Positions 27,593 to 36,821 of a stretch of 64,000 nt of DNA are shown piece after piece (the stretch's first letter is position 1; every line of letters starts with the position of its first letter). The DNA comes from Sporocytophaga myxococcoides (GTDB taxonomy: Bacteria > Bacteroidota > Bacteroidia > Cytophagales > Cytophagaceae). The DNA is taken from the NCBI RefSeq assembly GCF_000775915.1, contig NZ_BBLT01000003.1, forward strand, positions 531,004 through 595,003, in the 5' to 3' direction. A program made the position numbers and the translations under genes. Below the pieces are notes generated by a model, which saw nothing but the letters and a program-made list of their open reading frames with translations, was not told the origin of the DNA and did no database searches.

Positions 27593-30115
27593 ATGAAAAA
27601 CTTAATCTTTTTCATAAAAGGACGTAAGTCTTGTCTGCTTGCACATATTATAAGTCTTCTTATTTTAACAAATTTAGCTTATGGACAAACTACATTTGTT
27701 TCAGGAGAAAATCCGATTTTTCGTAATTCCTTTACCGCAGACCCTGCGCCTCTTGTCCATAATGGCAGGCTATATATTTATGTGGGAAAAGATGAGGCAA
27801 AGGATGGGGAAATGTTTACTATGACTGCATGGCTTTGCTATTCAACTACAGATATGAAGAACTGGACCTATCATGGTCCTGTTATGACACCTAATAATTT
27901 TACCTGGGGAGATAAAGATGCATGGGCAGCGCAGGTAGTTGAGAAAAATGGTAAATTTTATTTGTATGTAACTGTAACGGGCAAAAATCCTTATGGCGGA
28001 AGAAATATTGGGGTAGCGGTCTCTGACAGTCCTACAGGGCCTTTTGTCGATGCCAGGGGCACACCTTTGATACGCGACAATATGACTAACAACGGAAAGG
28101 TCTGGGATGATATTGATCCGACAGTCTTGATTGATGATGACGGACAGGCATACCTGTGTTGGGGAAACCCAATCTGTTATCTGGTTAAGCTTAAACCCAA
28201 TATGACTGAAATCGACGGTGAAATAAAAATGATAACACCGCCTAATTATGCTGAAGGCCCTTGGCTAAGCAAACGGAATGGGATTTATTATCTTACTTAT
28301 CCGGCTTTTGTAGCTCCTGTGGGCTCTGAACAAATCTGCTATGCTACAGCAACAAATATCAATGGCCCCTGGACTTATCGGGGTATTTTGACAGGGACAG
28401 CTAAGAACAGTTATACCATCCATCCGGGAATTGTCGAATATAAAGGACAATCTTATTTGTTTTACCATAATGCAACATTAACCCTTAATGGCCAAGGACC
28501 TGCTTTGGGCAGAAGGAGTGTTTGTGTAGAATACCTGTGCTACAATGCTGACGGAACAATTAAGCCCATTACTCAAACAACTGCCGGCATTACTATAAAT
28601 TCCCCATGCCCACCCTCTGGTCCACCTACTATTAGCTTTACCAGTCCTTTGGCAAATACTTCATTTGCGGCACCCTCCACTATTACATTAACAGCTGATG
28701 CTATTGCTCACGGAGGTACTATAACAAATATCAGTTTCTATAATGGCGCTGCTTTACTCCATGCAGATAATACTGCACCTTATAGTTATAACTGGACAAA
28801 TGTTCCTGCTGGGACATACAGTGTGAAGGCTATAGCAACCGATAGCAAAGGCCTGACTTCGGAAGCATCCATTATTATTAAAGTCAATCCTCCACAAGGA
28901 CCTTATAACGGAGAGACACATATAATTCCTGGTACCATTCAGCTCGAGCATTTTGATGTTGGAGGAAATGGTTTTGCTTATATGGATGGAACTCCAGGTA
29001 GCCAGGTAACTCCGTTAGTAAACTTTCGCGCTGACGAAGATGTAGACATTGAAACTTGTAATGATTCAGGAGGTGGATATAATATAGGTTGGGCCACCTC
29101 TGGTGAATGGCTTGAGTATTCCGTAGATGTTACTAAAGCGGGCACTTACGATATGGCTCTTCGAATTGCCTGCAATGGAGATGGTCGTACTGTATCAATA
29201 GCTATGGACAACATGGATATAGCTACTAATTTAGTCATTCCTAACACTACTGGCTGGCAAAACTGGCAAACTGTTACATTGAAAGATATAAAGCTTACAG
29301 CTGGCCGGAAGATCATGAGGGCAACCATCGGATCTACTGATTTTGTAAATCTGAACTATGTTAGTTTTACTTTGGTCAAGGAGTTAAAACAAGAGCCATT
29401 CAAGGGTACGGCGCATCAGATTCCAGGTAGAATAGAGATAGAGGAATACGATATTGGAGGAGAAGGACTGGCATATCATGAAATGAATGCAAATGGTAAC
29501 GAAGGAAAAGCTGCATTTAGAAATGATGAAGTAGATATTGAAGTGACAAAAGATAACGAAGGAGATTTTAATGTAGGTTATATTTTAAAGGGGGAATGGT
29601 TGGAGTATACTGTTAATGTTGCAGCATCAGGCTACTATGATCTGGATGTCAGAGTTGCAGCTGATGGAGAAAACAAAACTTTTCATATTGAAATGGATGG
29701 CATAGATGTGTCAGGGCCCATTAATCTGCCCAATACAGGTGGTTGGCAAATTTGGAAAACCATTACCATTAAGGATTTGAATTTGAAGAGAGGTGAACAA
29801 GTGATGAGAATGGTTTTTGACTCCGATTATATGAACCTTAACTATATTCAGTTCAATGATGTGGTTACAGGAGTTCATGCAATTAAGCTAAATAATAAAA
29901 TAATCTATCCAAATCCTTTTTCTAGTGATGGTTTTCATATATGTACACAAGGAGACTTTAACTATATAATTACAGATATAAGAGGGTTGATTGTGGAAAA
30001 TGGGAAAGGTATGGATGCTGCTGTCGTAGGTGCAGGACTTAACCCCGGTATATATTTGGTGTCAGTAGATAATGCTATAAAAGTGATTACTGAAAAAATT
30101 ATAAAGTATGAATGA
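27593..30115 (+). CDS. Secreted GH43 enzyme (xylosidase/arabinofuranosidase type) with CBM6 pair and T9SS tail
   Basis: 840 residues from the ATG at 27593 (a TTG directly before it is less likely). Signal peptide ending LTNLAYGQ; GH43 propeller ~38-335 with the base in FTADPAPLVH, the modulator aspartate in WDDIDPTVLIDDDG and the acid in NYAEGPWLSK; Ig-like domain ~345-437; CBM6 A ~440-585 and B ~590-735; T9SS tail ~758-840. The GSEQICYAT and GNPICYLV strands and overall length fit the GH43 branch acting on arabinoxylan/xylo-oligosaccharides. It follows the peroxidase-like gene by 127 bp; a weak inverted repeat (GCTGTGA/TCACAGC near 27472-27517) without T tract separates them. Subfamily and substrate uncertain. 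Confidence 0.9.
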   Translation: MKNLIFFIKGRKSCLLAHIISLLILTNLAYGQTTFVSGENPIFRNSFTADPAPLVHNGRLYIYVGKDEAKDGEMFTMTAWLCYSTTDMKNWTYHGPVMTPNNFTWGDKDAWAAQVVEKNGKFYLYVTVTGKNPYGGRNIGVAVSDSPTGPFVDARGTPLIRDNMTNNGKVWDDIDPTVLIDDDGQAYLCWGNPICYLVKLKPNMTEIDGEIKMITPPNYAEGPWLSKRNGIYYLTYPAFVAPVGSEQICYATATNINGPWTYRGILTGTAKNSYTIHPGIVEYKGQSYLFYHNATLTLNGQGPALGRRSVCVEYLCYNADGTIKPITQTTAGITINSPCPPSGPPTISFTSPLANTSFAAPSTITLTADAIAHGGTITNISFYNGAALLHADNTAPYSYNWTNVPAGTYSVKAIATDSKGLTSEASIIIKVNPPQGPYNGETHIIPGTIQLEHFDVGGNGFAYMDGTPGSQVTPLVNFRADEDVDIETCNDSGGGYNIGWATSGEWLEYSVDVTKAGTYDMALRIACNGDGRTVSIAMDNMDIATNLVIPNTTGWQNWQTVTLKDIKLTAGRKIMRATIGSTDFVNLNYVSFTLVKELKQEPFKGTAHQIPGRIEIEEYDIGGEGLAYHEMNANGNEGKAAFRNDEVDIEVTKDNEGDFNVGYILKGEWLEYTVNVAASGYYDLDVRVAADGENKTFHIEMDGIDVSGPINLPNTGGWQIWKTITIKDLNLKRGEQVMRMVFDSDYMNLNYIQFNDVVTGVHAIKLNNKIIYPNPFSSDGFHICTQGDFNYIITDIRGLIVENGKGMDAAVVGAGLNPGIYLVSVDNAIKVITEKIIKYE

Positions 30116-30417
30116 TTTAAGGTTATAATTTAACATACAGAAATGAAAGGGAAGTTGGTTGTTATCGCAATGTATTTGATTGGTATAGGTCAATCCTGAT
30201 AATCGTATGAACCTCTTAAATAATTAAGGCAATGTTTAATGTTGTCAATAATCATCATGTAATCCTTTTAAAAAATGCCAAAAGAGTCTATAAAATAAGT
30301 TTACTTTATTTTAAGTTGTGGGTAGTTAACTGTTATAGATATTAATTTAGGAGTTGTCCTTGATGGTAAATTCTTTCATAAGAAGGAGTAACTTCTGAAT
30401 TACATTAAATCATTAAA
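30116..30417 (+). promoter_or_regulatory. Leader of the CE1 esterase gene with a partial match to the GH11/GH8 upstream element
   Basis: GTTTACTTTATTTT at 30299-30312 followed by TTGTGGGTAGT resembles, with several mismatches, the shared element at 36735 and 39730. The rest of this 302-bp gap shows no gene. Treat as a weak, possibly chance similarity. Confidence 0.3.
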
Positions 30418-32859
30418 ATGAAGTATAATAATAACTACATATATCTAACCTGGAATAATATGGTTTTACATTACAAAAACGCGATGCGTGTCTCTTCTGA
30501 AAGTAATTTAAGCGGCCGTTCACTTAAAGTACTGTCTTCTGAAATGCTCATCATTAGAAATTTAAAGATTAACTTAAGTTGTCTCTGGTTGTGGTTTGCA
30601 TGCCTTTTAATAACTCCGCTTACTTTAAGTGCGCAGCAAACAACACTTACTGTTGGTGGGCAGAATAGGAGCTTATTTGTTTATGCACCGGCTAATCTCC
30701 CACAAAACAGACCTTTAGTGATTTCCCTTCATGGACTGAATCAGGATATTAATTATCAGAAGGGCCAGGCAAAATGGGAGTTAGTGGCAGATACTGCAAA
30801 ATTTGTTGTGGTCTATCCTGCCGGAGTTAATAATTCCTGGGATATAAATGGAAACAGAGATACGGATTTTATTTTAGCTATTATTGAATCGATGGTCACT
30901 CGTTTCGGCATCGACAGGAATAGGGTATATGTATCCGGGTTTTCTATGGGTGGTATGATGAGTTACCATACTGCTAATAAAATAGCAGACAAAATTGCTG
31001 CAATTGGACCGGTTTCAGGATACTTATTTTCAAATACCACTGCCAGTTCGAGGCCTATGCCTATCATTCACGTTCATGGAACATCTGATGATGTAGTATA
31101 CTACCAGGCTAGTGGCAACCAGCAAGGGGTGGTGGCGATGCTTCAAAAGTGGAGGAACTGGAATCAGTGCCCTTCTACAGGGACAAGAACTACACCATAT
31201 CCTACTAATAAACCGAATTCAAGGTCTGTGATGGAGTATTGGGGACCTTGTAAGAACAGTGCTGTTTCTCTAATTACTCTGGATGGAAAAGGACATTGGC
31301 ATTCTAATGATGATGCAGGTGTACATACAACCATTGAGTTATGGAAGTTTCTAAGAAACTTCTCTCTAAATGTAGGCCCTTCTATAACCCTGGCAACTCA
31401 GCCTGCCAATGCTGTATATACAGCTCCTGCTGCTATTAATTTAGTGGCTACAGCTGCTACACCAAATGGAACTATAGCTAACGTAAAATTTTATAATGGA
31501 AATACCTTATTGGGCTCTGATGATTCAGCTCCTTACAGTTACAGTTGGACAAACGTTGCTGCTGGCACATATAAGGTTCGTGCAGTACTTACAGATAGTC
31601 AAAATAAAACAGCCGAAACCTCTATCACAATTAAAGTAAATCAGCCTCAGGGTCCTTATAATGGTACTTTGCATTCTATTCCTGGTACAATTCAATTGGA
31701 ACACTTTGATGTAGGAGGAAATGGTAATGCTTATATGGACAGCAGCCCTGGTAGTGAAACAGGTGTTACTTTCAGAAACGACGAGGATGTCGATATTGAG
31801 GAATGTACTGATGCTGGAGGTGGTTATAACATAGGATGGACTACTGCAGGTGAATGGCTTGAATATTCTGTTGATGTGAAAACAGCAGGTGTATATGATC
31901 TGGCATTTCGTGTTGCTTGCAACGGCACCGGTCGTACAGTTTCGGTAGCGATGGATGGACTTACTATTGCAAACAATGTAGCAATTCCTAATACTTCAGG
32001 CTGGCAAACCTGGCAAACTGTATCAGTTAAAGATATTAATCTTACGCCAGGCCAAAAGATTATGCGTGTCACTATTGGGGCTACTGATTATGTGAATCTG
32101 AACTATGTTACATTCACCCTAAGCAAAGAATTAAAACAGGAACCGTTTAAAGGTTCTGCACATGTGATACCAGGAAGAATAGAGGCAGAAGAGTATGATC
32201 TTGGAGGTGAGGGCTTGGCATACCATGAAGCTAATACAAATGGTAATGAAGGAAAAGCAACATTCCGGGACGATGAAGTAGATATCGAAACAACAGGAGA
32301 TGTTGATGGTTCATATAATATAAGCTATATTCTTCAGGGAGAATGGCTTGAGTATACAGTTGAAATTGCTGGTACAGGCTCTTATAATCTTGATTTAAGA
32401 GTAGCAGCAGATGGAGATGGTAAAATCTTTCATATTGAAATGGATGGGATTGATGTTACAGGCCCGATCAGTATACCAAATACGGGTGGCTGGCAGATTT
32501 GGAAGACTGTTACAGTGAATGATGTTTCTCTTACTGCAGGAAAACATGTCATGCGTATCGTCTTTGATGCTAATTATATGAATTTGAACTACCTGGAGTT
32601 CAGAGATGTGATTACCGGAACAGATAATGCCATTTTATCAGATATAAAAGTGTTTCCTAATCCGTTTGGGAATGCTGGATTAGCAATAAATGTCTCTGAA
32701 GAATTCCGATACAGGATTACTGATCTTCGTGGATTGGAACTGGAATCAGGAACTGTTACTGGAAATGCCATGGTTGGAAATAACCTTAAGCCGGGTGCAT
32801 ATGTTCTGACGATTGAAATTGGAAAAGAGACATTTGTACAAAAGATTTTGAAACATTAA
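30418..32859 (+). CDS. Secreted CE1/PHB-depolymerase-like esterase (feruloyl or acetyl xylan esterase) with CBM6 pair and T9SS tail
   Basis: Up to 813 residues; the ATG at 30544 (residue 43) may be the true start because it places the signal peptide (LWFACLLITPLTLSAQ) properly at the N-terminus, while the longer form has a 50-residue hydrophilic lead. Catalytic alpha/beta-hydrolase ~78-320 (numbering from 30418): nucleophile S176 in GFSMGG, acid in GTSDDVV, histidine in GKGHWH, as in LpqC/poly-hydroxybutyrate depolymerase-like CE1 enzymes. Ig-like ~325-412, CBM6 A ~415-560, CBM6 B ~562-710, T9SS tail ~735-813. It likely removes feruloyl or acetyl groups from xylan to open it to GH10, GH11 and GH8. 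Ends at a hairpin before the CE6 gene. Confidence 0.87.
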   Translation: MKYNNNYIYLTWNNMVLHYKNAMRVSSESNLSGRSLKVLSSEMLIIRNLKINLSCLWLWFACLLITPLTLSAQQTTLTVGGQNRSLFVYAPANLPQNRPLVISLHGLNQDINYQKGQAKWELVADTAKFVVVYPAGVNNSWDINGNRDTDFILAIIESMVTRFGIDRNRVYVSGFSMGGMMSYHTANKIADKIAAIGPVSGYLFSNTTASSRPMPIIHVHGTSDDVVYYQASGNQQGVVAMLQKWRNWNQCPSTGTRTTPYPTNKPNSRSVMEYWGPCKNSAVSLITLDGKGHWHSNDDAGVHTTIELWKFLRNFSLNVGPSITLATQPANAVYTAPAAINLVATAATPNGTIANVKFYNGNTLLGSDDSAPYSYSWTNVAAGTYKVRAVLTDSQNKTAETSITIKVNQPQGPYNGTLHSIPGTIQLEHFDVGGNGNAYMDSSPGSETGVTFRNDEDVDIEECTDAGGGYNIGWTTAGEWLEYSVDVKTAGVYDLAFRVACNGTGRTVSVAMDGLTIANNVAIPNTSGWQTWQTVSVKDINLTPGQKIMRVTIGATDYVNLNYVTFTLSKELKQEPFKGSAHVIPGRIEAEEYDLGGEGLAYHEANTNGNEGKATFRDDEVDIETTGDVDGSYNISYILQGEWLEYTVEIAGTGSYNLDLRVAADGDGKIFHIEMDGIDVTGPISIPNTGGWQIWKTVTVNDVSLTAGKHVMRIVFDANYMNLNYLEFRDVITGTDNAILSDIKVFPNPFGNAGLAINVSEEFRYRITDLRGLELESGTVTGNAMVGNNLKPGAYVLTIEIGKETFVQKILKH

Positions 32860-32874
32860 TGTATACAGAATTAA

Positions 32875-32910
32875 CTGGCAGGTAATTTTTATCTGCCAGC
32901 TATATTTTTT
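32875..32910 (+). terminator. Hairpin terminator between the two esterase genes
   Basis: CTGGCAG (32875-32881) pairs with CTGCCAG (32893-32899), followed by TATATTTTTTCC. It lies before the signal-peptide ATG at 32944, which supports that start over the upstream ATG at 32923. It may be partial, allowing read-through. Confidence 0.65.
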
Positions 32911-32943
32911 CCCCAACTTCTTATGGCTGTTGAATTCAATATT

Positions 32944-35283
32944 ATGAAAAAATCTCCTATTGCCCGTTGGATGCTTATAGTGCTGACGTTTGTTTCTTCG
33001 CAAATCTCTTTTGCTCAGGACCCAAACTTTCATATTTATCTTTGTTTTGGTCAATCCAATATGGAAGGAGCTGCTACGATTGAGACTCAGGATAGATCGG
33101 TTGATAGCCGGTTTCAGGTGATTGGAGCTGTTAATTGTAATTCAGGTGGCAAGTCCTACACATTGGGGAAATGGCAGACAGCCAATCCTCCTCTTGTGAG
33201 GTGTAATACAGGCTTAGGGCCTTCAGATTATTTTGGAAGGACTATGGTTGCCAATCTTCCTTCTAATATTAAGGTAGGTGTTGTGTCTGTCGCAATTGGA
33301 GGTTGTGATATTGCTCTGTTTGATAAGGTAAATTATTCGAGTTATGTAGCAACAGCTCCAAGCTGGATGCAAGGTACGATTGCCCAGTATGGAGGCAATC
33401 CATATGGCCGTCTGGTTGAAGTGGCAAAAATTGCACAAAAGGACGGCGTTATCAAAGGGATTCTTCTGCATCAGGGTGAAACCAACAACATGCAATCGAC
33501 ATGGCCGGCAAAGGTTAAAGCAATTTATGACAATCTGATCAAAGATTTAGGTTTGGACCCGGTTAAGGTTCCATTGTTGGTTGGGGAGCTTGTTACTACG
33601 GCAGAAGGTGGTGCCTGCGGAGGACATAATTCTGTTATTGCAACCATGCCAAAAGTTGTTCCGAATGCTCATGTTGTTTCTGCTGCAGGACTTCCTCATG
33701 TAGGAGATAAACTACACTTTACTTCTGCTTCTTATAGGACCCTGGGGCAGCGGTATGCTCAGAAGATGCTAAGCTTACTTCCGGCAACTACTAACCCTTC
33801 TGTTACATTTGTTGGGCCTGTAAATAATTCAATCTTTACTGCGGGTGGTAATATAGAATTGTCTGTATCTGCTACTTCCCCTAATGGCAGTATAACCAAT
33901 GTTAAATTTTATGCTGGCGGCACTTTAATTAATACTGATAACTCCGCTCCTTATTCATATACCTGGCCAAGCGTACTTGCGGGCAATTACCAGATAAAAG
34001 CTGTAGCCACGGATAGTCAGGGTAAAACTGCTGAAGCAACTATTACAATTAAAGTTAATGTGCCACAAAGTTCATACAAGGGTAGTCCGCATGTTATTCC
34101 CGGTACTATTCAGTTTGAAGAGTTTGATTTGGGGGGTAATGGCTTTGCATACAGTGATGATAGCCCGGGTAGCCAGGTTACTCCTTCAGTAAACTTCAGA
34201 ACTGATGAAGATGTAGATATTGAGATTTGTACAGATATTGGAGCAGGATATAATATTGGATACGCAACTGCCGGAGAGTGGCTTGAATACAGTGTTGATA
34301 TAAAAACTCCGGGAACTTATGATCTTGATCTGAGAGTAGCTGCAAATGGAACAGGCAGAACAGTTTCGCTGGCGATGGATGGAAGCGAAATCGCTGGCAA
34401 TGTAGTCATACCCAATACGGGCGGCTGGCAAACCTGGCAAACGGTAAAAGTAAAGGATGTCAATCTTGCTGCCGGACAAAAAGTTTTGCGTATTTCCATT
34501 GTTGCTACCGATTTTGTAAATCTCAACTATGTCACATTTACACTAGCCAAAGAACTGAAACAGGAACCATTTAAAGGAGAGGCCCACCTGATTCCTGGAA
34601 GAATTGAGGCTGAAGAGTATGATCTTGGAGGAGAAGGAATGGCATACCATGAAGCCAATGCCAATGGGAATGAAGGAAAAGCTACATTTAGAAATGATGA
34701 AGTGGATATAGAAACTACCCAGGACTCCGAAGGTGCCTACAATGTAGGGTATATCCTTCAAGGGGAATGGCTGGAATATACAGTAAATGTTGTAGCTTCA
34801 GGGCAATACGATCTTAATGTAAGGGTGGCTGCAGATGGCGATGGCAAAGTGCTTCATATAGAAATGGATGGTGTTGATGTTACTGGTCCTGTGAATGTCC
34901 CTAATACAGGAGGCTGGCAAGCATGGCAAACAGTAACTGTAAAAAATGTAAATCTAAAAGCAGGAGAGCATATTATGCGAATTGCTTTTGATGCGAGTTA
35001 TATGAATTTGAATTATATGGAGTTTTCTGATGTGATAACAGGGTTAAAAATTAATAAAGATAGAAATGTTAATTTATATCCAAATCCATTTTCAGAATCG
35101 GGAATACATATTCAGAAGGATGGCGATTTTGAATACCACATCACTGATGCGAAAGGTACTTTAATAGAGCGGGGCCAAGGAGCGGATGAACTGCAGGCAG
35201 GTAAAAATCTTATGCCTGGAATATACTTTCTGTTTATTAATCAGGTAGATAGTCAGGACGTGATTAGGATTAATAGGCAGTAA
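32944..35283 (+). CDS. Secreted CE6-type acetyl xylan esterase (SGNH/SASA family) with CBM6 pair and T9SS tail
   Basis: 779 residues from the ATG at 32944, chosen because it starts a standard signal peptide (MKKSPIARWMLIVLTFVSS); the frame extends seven codons further. Catalytic domain ~25-275: nucleophile S38 in FGQSNMEG, oxyanion-type GGCDIALF, LHQGETNN, and the Asp-x-x-His pair in DKLHFTSASYR, the pattern of the sialate O-acetylesterase-like/CE6 family. Ig-like ~283-372; CBM6 A ~375-520; B ~525-670; T9SS tail ~695-779. CE6 enzymes remove acetyl groups from xylose residues. In module A the usual QLEHFD is QFEEFD and GWxxxGEW is GYATAGEW, small deviations near the binding face. Confidence 0.88.
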   Translation: MKKSPIARWMLIVLTFVSSQISFAQDPNFHIYLCFGQSNMEGAATIETQDRSVDSRFQVIGAVNCNSGGKSYTLGKWQTANPPLVRCNTGLGPSDYFGRTMVANLPSNIKVGVVSVAIGGCDIALFDKVNYSSYVATAPSWMQGTIAQYGGNPYGRLVEVAKIAQKDGVIKGILLHQGETNNMQSTWPAKVKAIYDNLIKDLGLDPVKVPLLVGELVTTAEGGACGGHNSVIATMPKVVPNAHVVSAAGLPHVGDKLHFTSASYRTLGQRYAQKMLSLLPATTNPSVTFVGPVNNSIFTAGGNIELSVSATSPNGSITNVKFYAGGTLINTDNSAPYSYTWPSVLAGNYQIKAVATDSQGKTAEATITIKVNVPQSSYKGSPHVIPGTIQFEEFDLGGNGFAYSDDSPGSQVTPSVNFRTDEDVDIEICTDIGAGYNIGYATAGEWLEYSVDIKTPGTYDLDLRVAANGTGRTVSLAMDGSEIAGNVVIPNTGGWQTWQTVKVKDVNLAAGQKVLRISIVATDFVNLNYVTFTLAKELKQEPFKGEAHLIPGRIEAEEYDLGGEGMAYHEANANGNEGKATFRNDEVDIETTQDSEGAYNVGYILQGEWLEYTVNVVASGQYDLNVRVAADGDGKVLHIEMDGVDVTGPVNVPNTGGWQAWQTVTVKNVNLKAGEHIMRIAFDASYMNLNYMEFSDVITGLKINKDRNVNLYPNPFSESGIHIQKDGDFEYHITDAKGTLIERGQGADELQAGKNLMPGIYFLFINQVDSQDVIRINRQ

Positions 35284-35378
35284 GATTTCTTTTCAAGAAT
35301 AAACAATCTAATCAAGTTATATATCCAAACTTATCATCATTTCAGATATAAATAATAAGAGAAGGTTCTTAATAAAAC

Positions 35379-35417
35379 AGAAAGGTTCAGGAGTTTTAAT
35401 TGCCTGAACCTTTTCTG
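35379..35417. terminator. Bidirectional terminator between convergent esterase genes
   Basis: AGAAAGGTTCAG pairs with CTGAACCTTTTCT across the gap between the CE6 gene (plus) and the minus-strand esterase gene; the A/T-rich arms serve both strands. Confidence 0.85.
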
Positions 35418-35483
35418 TTGATTGTTTTTTTAATTATACCTTTTTACGATCAGAGTTGATCCGAATTGAATTACAGTTGATAA

Positions 35484-36641
35484 TTATCTCCAACTTGCTA
35501 CTCTTTGTACCAGTTTTTCACCATTTGAAGTGTAAAGCGAAAGTATATAGATGCCATTATTTAATCCGCCAAGATAGATATGATTTCCGGTTGAAGATCC
35601 TGAATGAACCATTCGGCCTGACATATCTGCTAGTTCATATTTTTCAATTTTTCCAATTGATAATGTCGAAAGATCAACAGTTGAGTTCTCGGAGATTACT
35701 ATGAGTGCTGATGAATTATGAGCTGTTTCATAAATGGAAGTTACTACAGTTTCCCTCGCATTTTGGAAAAAAGTTACCATCTTCTGAAGGTTAGTTTGTA
35801 CATTATTGACACCCGGACCATGCTGGCCATTTTGAACTAATATATATTCACTTTCTACACCTGCATTTTTCAGAGCAGTATTAAAAAACTGGCTTTGGCA
35901 GCTTGGAACTACATTGTCGCTGCTTCCATGGAAAATTAGGAACGGAGGATCTGTTGGGTCAATGTAGGTAATAGGACCTAAAAGTCTTAGTTTATCTAAA
36001 TTAGATGGGAGTGGTCCCCCTATAATATCAGACTCGGGAGAATTTCCGGATTTGTAAGTATTACAGTTTTCCATCTTAAAGAAATCAATTGGGCCAAACC
36101 AGTCACAAACAGCATCTACAGAACTGCTATATTGAGTGTATTTCCCAAGATCCCCTTCTATGTTCATTGTAACAGAGCCCACTGTATAATTTTTAACATT
36201 ATTGGTTGTTCCTGCTAATGATGCTAGGTGCCCTCCGGATGAGCTTCCGCTGATACCTATGAAGGTTGTATCAAATTTATAATCTGCGCTTTTGCCCCTG
36301 ATAAATCTAGTTACAGCTTTTATGTCATGGATCTGAGCAGGAAACTTTGCATCTCCACTAGATCGATGGTTCGGTGTTACTACTGCAAATCCTGCATCCA
36401 GTAATGCTGCTCCTACAGTGTTCATGTCTGCTCCTTTGGAATTATTGCTATACCAGGCACTTCCATAAATATATACAACCACAGGATATTTATCCTTAAT
36501 TACCTTTGGCAGGTAGATGTCAAGGTTGTGAAAACCTTGATTGTCACCTGCATAATTTATGTCCGACCATTTTTGAGAATATTGCTGGCCAAAGCAGGTG
36601 ACATTAATGAATAAGAAAATCAGAAGTATAAGTTTTTTCAT
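35484..36641 (-). CDS. Secreted alpha/beta-hydrolase (BD-FAE-like carbohydrate esterase) with T9SS tail
   Basis: 385 residues. Signal peptide ending INVTCFGQ; alpha/beta-hydrolase ~25-295 with nucleophile in GISGSSSGGH, acid in HGSSDNVVP and histidine in NGQHGPG; T9SS tail ~305-385 (YELADMSGRMVHSG ... NGIYILSLYTSNGEKL). The fold matches the BD-FAE/esterase group that de-acylates xylan. It has no CBM, unlike its neighbours, and is the only enzyme of the island on the minus strand. The final residues (QRVASWR) differ from the usual lysine-rich ending but keep the C-terminal basic character. It is divergent from the GH11 gene, sharing the 180-bp region that holds the 33-bp element. Exact ester specificity unknown. 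Confidence 0.82.
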   Translation of the reverse strand: MKKLILLIFLFINVTCFGQQYSQKWSDINYAGDNQGFHNLDIYLPKVIKDKYPVVVYIYGSAWYSNNSKGADMNTVGAALLDAGFAVVTPNHRSSGDAKFPAQIHDIKAVTRFIRGKSADYKFDTTFIGISGSSSGGHLASLAGTTNNVKNYTVGSVTMNIEGDLGKYTQYSSSVDAVCDWFGPIDFFKMENCNTYKSGNSPESDIIGGPLPSNLDKLRLLGPITYIDPTDPPFLIFHGSSDNVVPSCQSQFFNTALKNAGVESEYILVQNGQHGPGVNNVQTNLQKMVTFFQNARETVVTSIYETAHNSSALIVISENSTVDLSTLSIGKIEKYELADMSGRMVHSGSSTGNHIYLGGLNNGIYILSLYTSNGEKLVQRVASWR

Positions 36642-36734
36642 AATCTTGATTTATAATGGTTTAAAGATGTTTTGGAGGACTACACATAGTCAATTGAATT
36701 GTAAACGAACTAAGAAAAGTTTTTTTTCTGTATG

Positions 36735-36767
36735 TGTTTACTTTTTAGCTGGTTCTGTGTACTGCCA
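36735..36767 (+). promoter_or_regulatory. 33-bp element shared with the GH8 gene (copy 1)
   Basis: TGTTTACTTTTTA, six variable bases, TCTGTGTACTGCCA. The same two blocks with identical spacing occur at 39730-39762 upstream of the GH8 gene: 27 of 27 defined positions match, while the surrounding intergenic DNA differs. It ends 54 bp before the GH11 start codon. Probably an operator or promoter core. Confidence 0.7.
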
Positions 36768-36821
36768 CTTCAAATAAGCTGCTCAATGAAATTTTAAGTC
36801 ATTAATTAAACAAGATATTTT

